DNA of 64,000 nt from Symbiodinium kawagutii (GCA_009767595.1 VSDK01021916.1:71745-135744), one strand, 5' to 3'; counted from the stretch's first letter, positions 1 to 13,313 are shown. Numbers and translations: made by a program. Notes: generated from the letters alone by a model not told the origin.

Positions 1-1969
1 TGCACTGTGTACTCCTAGCCGGAATCCGCCATTGCGTGTCATGAATCGTCATTTAGCATCAGCATCATTTGCCATGCTTAAGATCATTGACAATGACGAA
101 GTGCTTGTAATAGATACCAATATGGTTATCAACCATCATGAACCATCTCATCATGTCCGTTCGTATATTCATGATGAACATTAATAATCAACGACATCAT
201 CAATTATTTATCCACCATTTGTAACTCAAGCACTATATTAACGACCTTTACCCGCAATTTCATCACTAGAACCACCATTAAACATCCTTATCAACCAGTA
301 TTGACCACAGTCCCTAGCTGCCCTAGTCGTCTCGTTTGGCCTGAGCCGCTGTGCCGAACTCGGCCAGGTTGCAGATCGATCCGCTGCGGGCAAAGTCCCA
401 ATGGATTCGCTGCGGCAAAAGAAAGCTGGGCGAACCTGGGCTGCCAGCTGGGAGGTTCAGACCGGGTACCTGAGGCCTTTCTTGGGCCAACAGCACACGA
501 AAACATGGTTGAACCATGTTGAACAGAAGGTTGAGGTCGTTATTTGCCAGTGTGTTCACAGTGTGTTCACTGGGCACTATAGCTGCACCATAGCTGGTTG
601 GGTACCATAGCTGGTTCACCGTTACTTCTCCATGACGAGCCGCCATGGACCTTCCAACGCGTGTGCCACATCGGTGTCGCCAGGCAACAGCAGATCTCCC
701 CGGAGGTCGTAACGGGTGCCATGGAGAAGTACGGCCTGAAATTGGTGCCTCGAAGCGTCCGAAGGGATGGGAGCCCATGGTGATTTGTTGCTGGCTGTGA
801 ATGGTGATGAACTGCATGGCTCATGACAGTGATCACCATTCATAGATAGCTTCAATGAAAATGAAGATTGGTAAGAAACTGGTTAATGAACATTTTGACA
901 AGTGATTCTAAGATGAATTTGATGAGCTGGTTACTAACAAGTTACTTGTTACAACTTTGAATCGATTCTATTCATTTTGTTTCCGATGTATCACTAAGAC
1001 AGTGATAGACTTCGTTGAAGCGAAGGGAACTTCTCATAGTTTTCCCATGTGCACAACTGGGGGTCTACCCTCTGGAAGTCAAGCCATGGGGATGGCTGAA
1101 AGTGTTGGTACATTTGCTGATGATGCAGTTGGTAGTTTGAGCCATGTTTTCTCATGTGTAATGTCAATACGTCACATGGTGCTTTGCTCCTCTAGGATCT
1201 CTTTGACACTTTGACAAATGGTGCTGAGCCGAGGACTTTCATAGAAATGTGTATGAAATTTAATGATGTGTGCGTGACACCCCCAGGAACTTGTAGCATT
1301 TTGCATGAAAATTAGAGTTGTGATTTCCATGAATGAAGCAGAATCCAAACCGGCTGCGTTGTATGGAGATTAAACTACCATTGGCAGACGAATTATCACT
1401 ATGTGGACTAAAATCCCTACACACAACTCTCAGGCAAGGACTTTTTGTCAAAAAGCTTTTGATGTGACACGAGTACATATGGGGTTTCTCATAATAGGGA
1501 ACCTCACAAAATGCTTGGTTTATTAAGATATAAGATTAATATTGGATGATGTTGAGGTCCCCATTTTATCAGACACCACCTTAACATCCCCTTCACACTT
1601 TCGTAGCAGGGCTTGGAGAAGAGACAGATGCGAATTCAGCAGCTGAGTGGCCGAAAGTTGTTTCAAAGATGCACGTGCAGCAACCGCCATTGACTACCAG
1701 CTTATGATCTATCTATGAACCTATGGGTTGACCAACCACCTAGTTGGTCAGGGTGGTTAAGCATCCCTAACTGGAAACGGTGCCACTGCTGATCTGTTGG
1801 TACCAGCCGTCCATTTTTGTCAACGGGAAATCACTCCTTCGGCAATGGACCCAGGACAGGCCTGACATCTGCATGGACCACGAGTTGTCGGCCTAGGACG
1901 CAGGGTTCAAGGGAAGTCGCTTCCGGGGAATTTGTGGCTGTGTATACGTGTTTGTACTGGTTAATTGTC

Positions 1970-2090
1970 ATATATATATATATATATTTATTTATTCATT
2001 AGAAAAATATACATGCATATATATATATATGGGTAGGCGCCAGAGGGGGCGCTCAGCATATATATATATATTTATATATTTATATTCACA
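1970..2090. repeat. TA microsatellite split by a GC-rich hairpin
   Basis: Two TA/TATT runs flank a GC-rich core at about 2031-2055. The core contains GCGCC and GGCGC around a six-base spacer, so it can fold as a short stem-loop between the two AT tracts. Confidence 0.7.
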
Positions 2091-2425
2091 TGTATAGATT
2101 TACATGCATGCATTTGCTATGCCCACCATTCTGTTCTCTTCAACACTGACGCGGCTTGTCATCCTCAAACCCCCAAGAATACTTGATACCCAAGACTTTC
2201 AAGATCACTGCAGCTGGCCAGTCTTTATATGATTTTTCCAGTTGAGAATGGGTCCATATCAGTGAACCTGATTGTTGCTCCAACTGATTGCATGACCCAC
2301 TTTCATGTCCATTTGTGCTGTTTGGCTCCGGTGAAGTCTCCTGGGGAGTGGAGGAATGCAAATAATAGCTGGTTAATGGTCAATACTTGAGGATACCAAC
2401 CAACAATAGTGCGGATATACCAGCT

Positions 2426-2490
2426 ATATATGGCTATGGGTCAAGACTAACCAACCAATAGGTTAATAACCAACAATAGTAGGCAAACCA
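2426..2490. mobile_element. Family C element, 5' fragment
   Basis: Starts with a TATATGGCTATGGGTCAA-type terminus and continues with the ACTAACCAACCAAT and TAATAACCAACAA blocks seen in complete family C copies (4942-5057, 49727-49845). The opposite terminus (TTGACCCACAGCC) is not found nearby, so the copy looks truncated. Confidence 0.5.
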
Positions 2491-4186
2491 TGACTTTTGA
2501 TGAAGTGTTTCGTTGTCAAATAATCTATTGATATATCATCCATGGTCTGGAGTCTGAAGTCTAGAGGTTCTTCAGACAAAAAGACTTCATATACCGTACT
2601 GATGTTTGTATTATTGTGTCAGTGCACCATAGACACGGCTGGAATCTGGAATCAGGCACTGATCCCGCAGTTGTTTAACAATCAGGATTTGGAGTTTCCG
2701 TTTCTAGGCTCACAGAGTTTCAAGCTTAGCAAATCTATGTTCAATCAATGAACAACCAGCCCTTGATTTTGCTCAGGTTTGTCCAAAAATGACCTCCCCG
2801 CCCAAGTCACTATTGGTATCCCTATGAACAATTGCGATGGACAGCTGGATGGTGATTCTATCGGTACCACCATGGACACACCCGGATGCTTCCTGCCAGG
2901 ACTCGTTTCGATGGATCATGGGTTCCAATTGTTGCAGAAAAAAAAAACATGCGCCGCCAGTCTTTAAAAAGCAAGAGCAGTTTTAACTACCATTTTAACT
3001 ACCACAACGGATGGATCATCAACCAGTTTCAACCAGTGGCAAAGGCTTACAATCAAATCATCAACTAGTTTCAACCAGTCTTCACCACCATTGCTGACAA
3101 GTTTTGATAACCATTAGCAACCATTACGAACGGACGTGGCCGATCAAGCACGCCATGACCAAAGAGATCGCAAGAGATGATGATAATGATGTGGTATTAC
3201 AACGCAGAGTATGTGCGTTGAACCATCCATTCTTGAGGAATTGTTCGCCATTCCATATCCAACCTGCTATGAGGGCCCACTGCTTCACATCAGCTGTTCA
3301 TCATCGTCATCAATCCCAGCCAGAGGTGAAATCCAAATTGCAAGAGATACACCCGGAGAAAGTGAATGGGAACCTGGACTTCGTAACTTACCTACCTGTG
3401 GGACTTATGAAAAGCTTGTTTCGCTTAATGCACGCAGTGACACGCAGTGTCATCTCATTACGCCGGAAGCCAAGTGTTTGGGTCGACCTATCGAAGCAAC
3501 GATGGGTAGACGGCTTGGCCATTGGCATATGAGGGTGTAATTATGGTTTTCAAGGCAGAGTGCGGCACTATGTACTTCTGGATGCGATAGAGCCATCACT
3601 CACAAGGATAGGTTATGGATGCCTATTTGATCATTTGAACTGTGGAGCTTCACTCACAAGTATTGCCTTTTTAGACCTGGAATGACTAGAGTGACGTCGC
3701 TATTGCCGATGGAAGGTCCTTATGGTTTAGAGTGGCTGTGGCTTACAATTTCAGGGCTGATCTACCACCACGACCACAACATTTGGAGTCGTTGGTTGTG
3801 CTACCGGCTCATGTCCTGGATTTCAGCTCAGTAGCAATATTGGCGGGAGAGTACTGCATATGACTGCTTGGTTTTCGCTGCACATGTTCTGGGAGTCATT
3901 GAGGTAAGATAGCATGAGACACCGTCCTGCAATTGAACACCAACATATTGCCTTAGCATCGGAAGGTGTCATGAACATAACAATGAGCGGTCATGCCTGG
4001 ACAATCTATGTTCATCTAAGTCTACCTTCATGATAGTGCAAGCAGAAGTCAGTGAAACTGAAAGACAACAAACAACATTACTATGAAGCAATCATGAACA
4101 TTTGGATGAATCAACACTCTCTAGCGAATGACCCACTGAGACTTAAGGAGTCACACTCTGGACTTCATGGCCAGTCCCATTGCCAT

Positions 4187-4291
4187 GAGCGGACTGTCGC
4201 GCGAATGGTGAAAGAGACCACCGGTGTTCTTGTGAATGGCGATCCGTCCATCCTGACGTACGTCAAGCACCTCGCTTGGAAACCACCAGGG
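4187..4291 (+). CDS. Possible exon, unknown protein
   Basis: A locally GC-richer open stretch whose plus frame contains RMVKETTGVLVNGDPSILTY. Codon use looks protein-like and the same frame stays open to 4405. No family was recognised and no splice join to a neighbour was confirmed. It could be an exon of an unidentified gene or chance openness. Confidence 0.3.
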
Positions 4292-4941
4292 TTACACCCC
4301 ACAGCTCATCATCCAGTTCTGAGGGATGCAACAGGGGATACCATGGGATATCTTCAGCCTTTTGCCATGCATTTCAATAATATGCTGGCAATCGCAGGTG
4401 CTTGACTCCATTTTTGCTGGCTTTGATGAACAAAATGTAACAAAATCATAGAGTGTTGATGAGTTTACATGTTCCCAGAAAGGTCGGTATCCAAGAACGC
4501 GGTTGTTGCGTGAAGCAATGCTGCTAAGAGTGAGTCAATGCATGGCAGTAATGTAGTTTTTGCTCGAGTGTGCGCATTCTTTTAGTCACTGTCATCGAGT
4601 GGAACATGTTGCAGGGTCGCAAATCGCAAGGTGGTTATCATGAAACCTAGGAATTCAGGTCGGCAAGCACACCCCCAAAAATGGGAGGGATGTCCAAATT
4701 TCAGAGACTCATTTCGTTCATTTGCGGGATGTTCACTGTAAAACATACGGTTTCTGATCCATTTTGTTCATTGAGCTTTTGATACTCCCCTACCATTCAG
4801 TTCGTTGGGTCTTTGAGACCATTCACCAGCCAAGGCACGTTTGCAGCAAGCAGCCAGAGGTGCATCCGCGGAAATTCTTGGGCAGTTGGGAATCCAAAAT
4901 CCAGTGGCTTATGACAGTACCAAGCTGTTTGCGTATTCAGA

Positions 4942-5057
4942 TGGCTGTGGGTCGATATTAACCAACCAATGATGGTGGGTAACAACCAACAAATTTGAGG
5001 GAAAATAATTTCTTGATGATAGGAACCAGTGCTACAGGGTGAACTGACCCACAGCCA
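4942..5057. mobile_element. Family C inverted-repeat element (copy C1)
   Basis: About 116 bp bounded by TGGCTGTGGGTC and GACCCACAGCCA, which are perfect reverse complements over 12 bp. The interior carries AACCAACCAAT and AACAACCAACAA blocks shared with other copies. There is no coding capacity. Size and structure resemble a MITE or introner-type non-autonomous DNA transposon. Confidence 0.75.
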
Positions 5058-5645
5058 GATGTCGCTTGTTTTCCGGGAGTTCCCCTGCCTGGTTGGAGGA
5101 TCATCATTCATCCTGGCAACATGCTGCAATAAGATGCAAGGATTGTATCTCTTGGGGTTTCTGCCGGCAGAAATCCAAGGGTGAAGCATGCATTGGGTGT
5201 CAGGCGATAGTGTTGACTCATTCCACCAACGGCCAAATATAGCATAGTAATGCATAACATGGCTAATCATGGCTATATCCGATGGTTTTTCACAGTCCAA
5301 ACATCAGTTTTTGGTGGAAACACTTGATTGATTGGCCTTAGTTAGCCTCTCAGCAACGGACGAAGCCGCTTCGCTAGTACCAGAGGAACGCTGCTGATCC
5401 GTAGCTACCCGACCCAGGTTGAAGATGGTTGCGTTTAGTCTGTGGTCATGATATGTCATGATTCTGAATGTTGAAAGTAAACCTGCTCACTTTGTTTGGT
5501 GTTCTTTTTCTGGGTGTTGACTGCTCGAGAATTGTAGTCCAATGTCATTGCATCGAGAGATGTATTGATATATTAGATCGCTAGTATCCATTGGTATGCC
5601 TTTATCAGCCATCACTGACACGTATGTACATGGTTTGCCTGGCAG

Positions 5646-5735
5646 GTGCGGAAAGTGGAGCACTTGGACCAGCAGCACGTCTTTTGCACTGGCCAGGACG
5701 CGCCCCTGCATTTTGTTGGATCGAGATGGATCAAA
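5646..5735 (+). CDS. Possible exon, unknown protein
   Basis: Begins right after GGCAG, with G as first exon base, like most confident exons in this window. The frame reads VRKVEHLDQQHVFCTGQDAP and stops about 90 bases in. A GA-type donor after GGCCAG is possible. It has a faint resemblance to the V..I.A...AF segment of RCC1-like repeats, too weak to assign. Confidence 0.3.
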
Positions 5736-6278
5736 TAGATGCCGCCCACTATCGTTTCCAGCAGCCTGGAAACAGCTTAGTCCCCGTTCTAAACGTGGTC
5801 ATTTGGGGAGAGGACCTTCACCAATTACGGAAAATGATGGTGGATCCAAACATCATGTGACATGACGAAGTGATGTCGGAGGGGACCACACATCAAACAG
5901 CAACTTTTTCGGCTTGAATTTCTCGCATCCGAAGCGACATTGACTACTGAGAGTCTGATTCATACGGAGGTCTGATGATCATCCACGGGATTGCAAGCAA
6001 TATATAAACAACTAGAATGGTCACGCGTTAATTCAGTGCATAATCAGGAGGGTTTGCGTGGCTCATGAGCGCAGGTCAGTCACCGTACTGGTGAAGGCTT
6101 TTTGTTCGCGATAATGGGTAGCATTTGCTTGACCAGCACGTGTTTGTCTACCAGTTATTGTGAGAGCTATTATCCTGGAATCAGCTCCTGTAATAATGGG
6201 CAAACAGATCCTTATTGACAATAGTTGGTGATAAAGAATAGTCAATGCTTGCCTGTAAAGTGATAATGATGATAATGT

Positions 6279-6367
6279 GTTGGTGGTTTTATTTTTTCTT
6301 TTCCCTAGTAATCATTAACAACCCGTTGGTTGACTATTTTTTCATAGTGCTTGAAACCACCAACCAG
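6279..6367. mobile_element. Family B inverted-repeat element (copy B1)
   Basis: About 89 bp running from GTTGGTGGTTTTA to GAAACCACCAACCAG, with terminal inverted repeats of about 12 bp. The internal block CCCTAGTAATCATTAACAAC followed by GTTGGTTGACTA and TTTTTCATAG is shared with copies near 9.6, 9.9, 29.6 and 44.3 kb. Confidence 0.8.
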
Positions 6368-6709
6368 ACGATTACTTCTTAGTGGCGTACGTATCCTTCT
6401 TTTTCTTCACAGCCACGTGACCGGCAGATCATGTCGGTGGCATGTATCTACTGGTATCCTTAGTGGATAGCAACAATGTCAGAAGCATAAGTAACGGAAG
6501 AACAACATTCGTATTATCCAATATTATCCATTTGTTATTGCTTAACCACCGCATGGTTCATCAGTGCGCGGAAAGGATGCAATTGAATTCTTGCATTTGT
6601 GCAATCATTTGATTTTGTTCATCTACTTAGCTTCCACAAAGACATGAAATACACGTGTTCGATTTCAGGGGGAGCCAATCTTTTCTTGGAGGTTGTTGGT
6701 TTTCACCAA

Positions 6710-6889
6710 TGGACGGCTATCGGGTAACGCAGATTCTGGTCAAGCAACATATTGACTCCCGGCCCAAGGGGCCATATTGTTGTGAGTCGTCAACCGACGA
6801 CAGCGGACAGGACGTGGGAAAGTGGTTGGAAGAAAAGATTGATTCATTCGTGGCTCGCAATATGCCACTCGGATTTGGTCCTGGCTTGC
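6710..6889 (+). CDS. Possible exon, unknown protein
   Basis: A plus-strand frame with MDGYRVTQILVKQHIDSRP and then GQDVGKWLEEKIDSFVARNM stays open for about 180 bases with protein-like composition. No domain was recognised. A second frame over the same bases is also open, so the frame choice is uncertain. Confidence 0.3.
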
Positions 6890-6965
6890 AATCTATGTGG
6901 TCAATATATGGATGTCGGATTGTGGCTCATACTGTAATGGTTGATTGATGTTGGTTGTTCAATGT

Positions 6966-7219
6966 CACGAAAGCTAGTGTCAGCTAGCTGAAGTTGCTCT
7001 TGCTTTAGCAAGTAATTAGCAGGGACAGGACATCCAAAAGTCACAAATAATTGAATAGTTAAATTGTTGCCGGGGGGGCCTGACAGGCTCAATTCCCCCC
7101 AGGGTCGTTGCATGTTGCAGTTTTCTTCAACAAAAATGAATGCAGACTTTCGGGTTGTTCGTTTTTTCAGTCAAGTCAGTTGCCATGCTAGATTTCGCCA
7201 CCTACCCCTGGCCTCAAGT
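6966..7219. repeat. Dispersed repeat G, copy 1
   Basis: Two blocks match a second locus at 44894-45004. The first is about 65 bp, from CACGAAAGCTAG to GGACAGGAC; the second is about 37 bp, ending in CTCAAGT. Block 1 contains the perfect 12-bp palindrome TCAGCTAGCTGA. Copy 1 has about 150 extra bases between the blocks, including a G/C-run inverted repeat near 7070-7102, so it may carry an insertion. Confidence 0.7.
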
Positions 7220-7534
7220 TGTTGATGATGCTCAGTGGGCCTCAATCAGTACCCCACATCTTCCCCACAAGAACTGATGTTCGGTTTGGTTCACATCCAG
7301 GGCCACTGTACTTTGCATGATCGCTTGGAGGCGTGTAGTTGAGGGAACACGACTTGATATCTGCAAGGTATTCTGTGGACAACAGCCATAGGCTTTTGGG
7401 TTCCGGTGCTGTATGTGTTTTGACCAACAGGAACGGTTGCAGATTGATTCATTTTCACAAATTTCTTGAAGCGGGCCGGGAAATCAGACCCAACAAAACA
7501 TAACAGATATTGCTCTTATTGGGGAAGATCCAGT

Positions 7535-8345
7535 TGGGTACAGCAAGGCTTAATAAACCTTACTAAACCACTATAAAGCAGTTCTATGCCTTAATATTGG
7601 TTTATGGGGGTTGTTGTGTTTTGGCTCGCTTATTTAGGGCTAATATTAGCCCATTTAAGGGCAATATAAGAAACACACAATTTTGCGAAACCCAAAATCT
7701 CTTATTAAGGGATTTTGTAAAAAAAACACGGCTGCAGTAGTGAAATTGAGGGGAATTAACCGGTGTAAAGGAGGCTTGCTTGGTAAGGCTTATTAAGGGA
7801 GGTGCAAGATCTTGATTGATTTACAAAATCTCTTAATAAGAGATTTTGGGGAAAGTCGGCTTGAGTCCAGGCAAACTGATGGCTTCTATCATGGTCAAAA
7901 TTGGAGGGGCCTAATAAGGCTTAGTAAACAAACAAAAGTATGTTGAGGGAAGGTGGGCACATGGGAAATAAGGTTTAATAAGGAAACCCGGCTTTGGCCG
8001 ACCCAACTCTTCGGACTACCCCAGCACAACAGCCAGAATCCTAGTTAAGGTTTAATAAGGAACCCTGGTTTTATTCACCCAACTCTTCTAGTTACCCCAG
8101 CCAGGATCACGCTTCAATGGCCATACTCAACATTAAGCCTTATTAAGGATCACCTCACTGCAGAGATGCTCAACACACAAAATCATCGCATCATGCATGG
8201 TAGCAATGTGGGTTTTACCACTGGATTTTATGGTTTGTTGGTTGCTTTCCTTATTAAACCTTAATATGCGAGGTCACCTTTCCACAACAAGTTCATAGCT
8301 TTTTTGCATGTGACAACTTGCCCACATGTCAACATCTCTTAATAA
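7535..8345. repeat. Cluster of TTATTAAGG / CCTTAATAA words
   Basis: At least nine copies of a near-palindromic CCTTAATAAGG-type word occur in about 800 bp, among them 7547, 7785, 7834, 7912, 7971, 8046, 8132, 8250 and 8338. Spacing is irregular, so this is not a simple tandem array. No gene was seen in it. Confidence 0.6.
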
Positions 8346-9291
8346 GGAATGTTGGTTTACTCTGTTTTGCTGATGCTGTTTTGCGGGGCCGGCTTAAGAA
8401 TTTTGTGACATTTACTATGGCTGTGCGTTACTGTCAAGATATTTATGCTTACATTTCTGTGCTTTACAGTAATTGTTTCAATAGGGTTTTGCATAGACAA
8501 CGTTATGATATTATGGGATGCCATGGTTTGTTTCATGATTGATTTATCTCTGATTTGGCCAAACAAACAGGTGATCCGTTGGTATGTTGGAGGGGTCGTA
8601 GTAGTTTCGTCGGGAGAATTGACTTTGGGAATACCTCTCAGGCGACTGTTGTAGTCGTTGTTGTTATCCATGCTATGATTCTCATTGTTGTCTTGCCTTT
8701 TCTTTTTGTGTTGCTCATCTCTTTGATCTAATCTATCCCCTTCCTTGCTGTTTGTTCTTGATAGATGTTTTCCTCCACGCCAACAGCCAGCAAAAATTAT
8801 CAAACATCACGTGGCAAGCAACTCATTGAAAAGAAGTGACCAACCCAACAAAAGTACAACCAACCCCACCAACTCAACCAACCCAACCAACCTGACGCCA
8901 TGAGCTCAGGCTGGAGCCACCTGAAGACACCGCCACCTTTCAGGGACCTGCGCAGGCCCGCCGTGTGTTTTTTGGAATTCACCACAGGTGACCATTTAAT
9001 CAACCATGGTTAGATTAGCCACCACAGTTTGATCATTAGATTGTTGGATTGCTATGATTGGATTGTTGTCATGCCGATGTTTTACCATTGGATTTAGTTT
9101 ACGCTGATTATGTACGTTTGATATGATTTGACGATGTTTGACGGAGTCTTGGATTTGCTCATTCCGATTGGATGAGTTTTACTACTTATTCAATATCATT
9201 GGCCGATTATTCATGTGTTTGTATCATTGGTTGATGGATTATTGCAGCTTTGATTATTCAGGATTGATGGATGATTGTTCGATTTATTCAT

Positions 9292-9398
9292 TTGGTGGTT
9301 TCTCAAAAATTGGATACCTCCAAATCATTGTGTTTTAATACTTTTCACCATTTTTAGTAGTCAACCATTCTTGGGCTTCTCTATTTTGAAACACACCA
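9292..9398. mobile_element. Family A inverted-repeat element (copy A1)
   Basis: Starts with TTGGTGGTTTCTCAAAA and ends with CTATTTTGAAACACACCA. Both termini match complete family A copies such as 32790-32892. It has no coding content. Confidence 0.7.
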
Positions 9399-9596
9399 TG
9401 TACTATCAATGGTTGCTGGGTCATTCATTCACCATTGGCTTGGTCATCAGTCAAGATGATTGTCCTTGAAACATTGTCATAATTGTATTGATAGTGGCAC
9501 CTGAAGGCACGACAAACATTCACAAATCATGAATGTCAAAGCATGGTATGGTTTGTAATTAGTGTGAGAAATGTCAGATATCCATTGTATTATGTT

Positions 9597-9697
9597 CTGG
9601 TTGGTGGTTTCAAACATTTGTTATTATCCCTAGTAGTTATGAACAATTTGGTTGGTTGACAAGCATATTTTTCATGGGGGTTGAAACGACCAACCAG
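9597..9697. mobile_element. Family B inverted-repeat element (copy B2)
   Basis: About 101 bp from CTGGTTGGTGGTTTCAAAC to GTTGAAACGACCAACCAG. The terminal inverted repeats are about 17 bp with one mismatch. This is the best-preserved example of the family ends in the window. Confidence 0.85.
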
Positions 9698-9927
9698 TAT
9701 AGGTTGTAGTTTTAATGTCGCATTGCGACTGTCAAGTCACATGGGGCATCTCTGAAGTCCTGTGAGATTTGCCGCAAGACTCGTCCAATGGAGCAGGGAC
9801 ATAGTCACGGGGTCCTATACACCGGATTGGTTGATGGGAAAATCTACAACGAACCCCTTGAATTGGTGGTTGAAACAAGTCTTTCTTCTAGATTTTCCCA
9901 TGGCATTTGGGAAACAGCATACTGTAA

Positions 9928-10023
9928 CTGGCTGCTGGTTTTGAACATTTTTGTTTCCCTAGTAATCACTAACAACCGGTTGGTTGACTAATATTTTTCA
10001 TAGGGCTTGAAACTACCAACCAG
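9928..10023. mobile_element. Family B inverted-repeat element (copy B3)
   Basis: From CTGGCTGCTGGTTTTGAAC to GCTTGAAACTACCAACCAG. The internal CCCTAGTAATCACTAACAAC and GGTTGGTTGACTAATA blocks match B1. The end CCAACCAG is followed directly by GTGAG, so the 3' terminus would read as a usable splice acceptor. Confidence 0.8.
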
Positions 10024-13000
10024 GTGAGCAATCCGTACTTGTCAACACATTGTGAGATTTGTTCAGCTGGATGTACCAGCGGCATCGCCACAGGAAGATG
10101 GTGTACGATGGCTACAGACTCCAACAATGAATAGCCTTTGGTAGACTGACCTGCAAGTCAAAAAAACTGCATTTTTTTCGAAACGTAAACCAGCTTTCAA
10201 TTATTAAGGGTCGATTTTCCATGGAACCAGGTTGCGGACTGCCAGAGTGGGTAGTGGGGCTGGCGCTGGATACATTAGTGTACCCTCCAAAGCCACACAC
10301 AAGTGCGTGTTTCAAGGTGATTGTAGGCTTGATGGCGTGTTTCATGGACCACTCGAGTGACTGACAACTCCACTATGGGTAGCAGCTTAGCAGCTTTGGT
10401 ACACCCACATTTCCAGGTGTTTTTCTACGGTTGCCAATGAGCATTGAATCTGGGGGTGGTTTGGAGGGTACCACCGTGGCTATGGGATGCCCAGTGACCA
10501 AGGGTATTCACCCATGGGAAGATGCTCAGTGCCCAAAACGCAACAGCGCGACTAGTGGATCTATGCGCAAACACCTGTAGGCTTGGAATGGTTTATGAAA
10601 CAACTACTGTAATGATACTAAGCAACTAGATTCAGCGAAACCAAAAAGGGGTATCCAGCTAGGGTTTTTTGGGTTGTTCAATCATTTTTTGGCCTTACTA
10701 AATCAATGAAAGAGGCTGAGATTAATTCTCTATAACCAACCATGTCTAAGCAAACCACATCTATCTAACCATCCAAATCTAACCATCCAAATCCAACGAA
10801 CCATGTCATGCCTTACTACTGCCGGCTACTGTTTGCATCGCTCATCTGATGATCTGCGGCAGGCGGCACCTGCCAAGGGCAAAGGAAAGCGAGGGCCCGG
10901 CACTCGGCGAGCTACTAAGCCCGTTACGAAACCATTGGAATTGTGACCACTAAGTGGGGTGGTCACAACTCCCATGGTTGCTAGGGGTTATAAGCTACCT
11001 AATAGAGCTTAACTAACCATGACTATGACCCCAACTAACCATGCTTTCTAGGGCTTAGTTCAGCTACCTTAGAGGGCTTGCAACTATAGCTACAACCCCA
11101 ACTACACATGGTTTCGTACCGTACGACCATTGAATAACCGAAGAACCCAAGGGATTATTGAAACCTGCATGCATAAATACAACAACATATATATCTGCTT
11201 GATATAACAACATCTGACTAGCAACTCTCATGAGACGGCAGGCTTGATTTACCAGCTGGGTATCTCCCATCCAGACAGTTGTTTGGCTGCTTGTGCGCTA
11301 AGGCAGAAACGGTCCGCAACGGCTGCGTCATCCAATCGTACAGATGCGTGAGCCAAAACGACCGAGCAGGGCGCAATAATGGTAGAAACCTAGGGATCTG
11401 AATTACGCAGATGGTCATAAGATGTCACATATAAGATAAGTATAGTAAAGTAATTGTGTAGTATCAATAGACCAAAATGCCGATGAATGAATCAAATGAT
11501 TGATCATTCAAGAACATTGAACGGACGATTCTATTGGTTAGTGATTGTCATGGGCATATTGGTATAATCTGTTACGATGGATAAGCTTTTTGATCAATTG
11601 CATGACAAGGCTTTGATATTAAGTATTACGTATTTGATGCTATTGAGCCATTATTAGGGAGGATTCGATACACATGTCAATGATTGTCAACGTATTTCAA
11701 CTTCAGGTGAGAACCATGAATGTTCGATATTGTTTATGAAATCTGAAGGTAGATCATGAATAATGGCTACATGCCTTACACAATGCACCCGCCCTGGTTT
11801 ACATCAAACATTTTTCTGTGGGCAGGCACCCAATTTCTAGCGCTAATTTAACTGTGAGATGTTACCGAGGATGTGGTTTGTAGTTGGGGTGTATCCCTTT
11901 TTGTGATATTAAAATCATACGAGAGAAAGGCTAAACTCTCTGTACTTAACTTTAGTCTTGGGCTGGAATCTGATCAGGAAATAGCGCCAGGGCCTGTAAA
12001 ACGATATAGTCTAGTGAACTCCCAAAAAAGATCACCTAAGAAAAGCTGAGATAACTTCAGATGTCCAGTGCTGTGTTGTGAATCACCATTATCTACAGCC
12101 ATGTGGGTCCATGATTTGTATGCTGCCCGTCCACAGCACGTCGTTGTTTCTGGTTGAGAAATTCAACCCTTGCAAACAATTAAAAAAATGTCTAAACTAT
12201 CTGAGGGATTGGAACCACAAGCAGAATGGCAACGAAACGATAAGCATTTTTTCACAAAATGTCCTTTTGCCACAAGCTGCCCATTGAGCCCATCCAATGA
12301 TGGTGCGCAAGGCTTACGACCACCACAAACTCAACACTGGGTTGCTGACAACAGCACACCATAATCATCCAGGCAAAGCCAGAGAGTGGTATGAAATACA
12401 ATGACATGGACATGTAAAGGTCATATAAAAAGAACCAGAAATGAGAGGCACCAGATGACGACCTGGATATATATATATATATAAAGCAATTGAGTCCGGA
12501 TGACTAGTGTTGTGTAGGGCATCTAAGATCACCAAACGCTGGTAAACAATATAGCAAACTCCCGTAAACGATAAGCGTATTCAAATTCTATCAATTTAGG
12601 TTGAGCTTTTTGCCGCTCGCTCATATCCACCTATCCATCCCCGTTTTCCTAGGGACAATTTGCAGGACTTGACACTGAAGAATCGGGCCCAAGGACTGTT
12701 TCCCTACCGCATTTAGCCCTGGTTTGGCCATTGTGTGGTTCCACACTGGATGTCCCGGGTCTAGTGTTTCCAGTGTTATCTCCTGTGAAGTGAATTTGCT
12801 TAAATTCTGGCGCTCTAACATTTCTTGCGCGCTGCAGCTGGTGCTTGGTTCTCAAAGACTAGTTGGCTCTTTTTCATTGGATGGTGTCTTGCACTTTCCC
12901 TCAAAGCAGTTTTCTGTTTCCGTCGGACTGATGCTTTCGGGATGATTTGCTCAAGGAACTGAAAAAACGTTGGACCCCCATGAATGCTTGCTGCTTGCCA

Positions 13001-13216
13001 TGATTGCAGGACATGTTTTTTGGGGTTTGCAGAGAGATCAAGCGCGCCCATGTATTCACTATGTACATGCTGCAGGACGTACATTTTCACAATGTGCAGA
13101 CAGAAACATACGTCGCATCATCTACCATTCTGCATTTAAGATTGGATGGATGTGTGCTACTGCATACACTAAAGCCATCTATGCCTATTTATACCAAAAC
13201 CAGTTCCGGTAACTAT
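10024..13216. other. Non-coding stretch, no confident gene
   Basis: No gene was recognised. An exon-like island at about 10864-10910 has a plus frame rich in A, K, G and R (AAPAKGKGKRGPGTRR). Another lies near 11300-11380 (AETVRNGCVIQSYRCVSQ). The segment 10975-11095 repeats GGGCTTAGTTCAGCTACC-like words also seen near 47.0, 48.6 and 50.15 kb, possibly another element family. A short TA run lies at 12464-12484. Confidence 0.4.
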
Positions 13217-13313
13217 GTGGGTATGTGCAAAAAAATGATGGCACACCCAAAACCAACGGCTTTCCAGTGGGGCCCATTGGTTACCGTACTTTGGCACATA
13301 CCCATATACTCAC
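13217..13313. mobile_element. Family H inverted-repeat element (copy H-1)
   Basis: About 97 bp bounded by TATGTGGGTATGTGC and GGCACATACCCATA, which are imperfect reverse complements. The internal GGGGCCCATTGGTTACCG matches, in reverse orientation, the core of the copy at 27599-27713. Two copies in opposite orientation support a real mobile family. Confidence 0.7.

Larger units (their letters stand above)
1..4186. other. Repeat-rich non-coding stretch, no confident gene
   Basis: No reading frame here is long or family-like enough to call. The sequence is AT-rich with many short CAACCA / TGGTTG words typical of the element families further on. Three islands look weakly coding: 350-560, 640-783 (frame with QQQISPEVVTGAMEKYG) and 1815-1890 (frame with FVNGKSLLRQWTQDRPDICM, then a stop). 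They may be small exons of an intron-dense gene, but no join between them could be confirmed. Confidence 0.5.

Noticed and set aside
12815-13090. 91-codon minus-strand frame
   Set aside because: No splice context, no recognisable motif, and overlapping plus frames are equally open.
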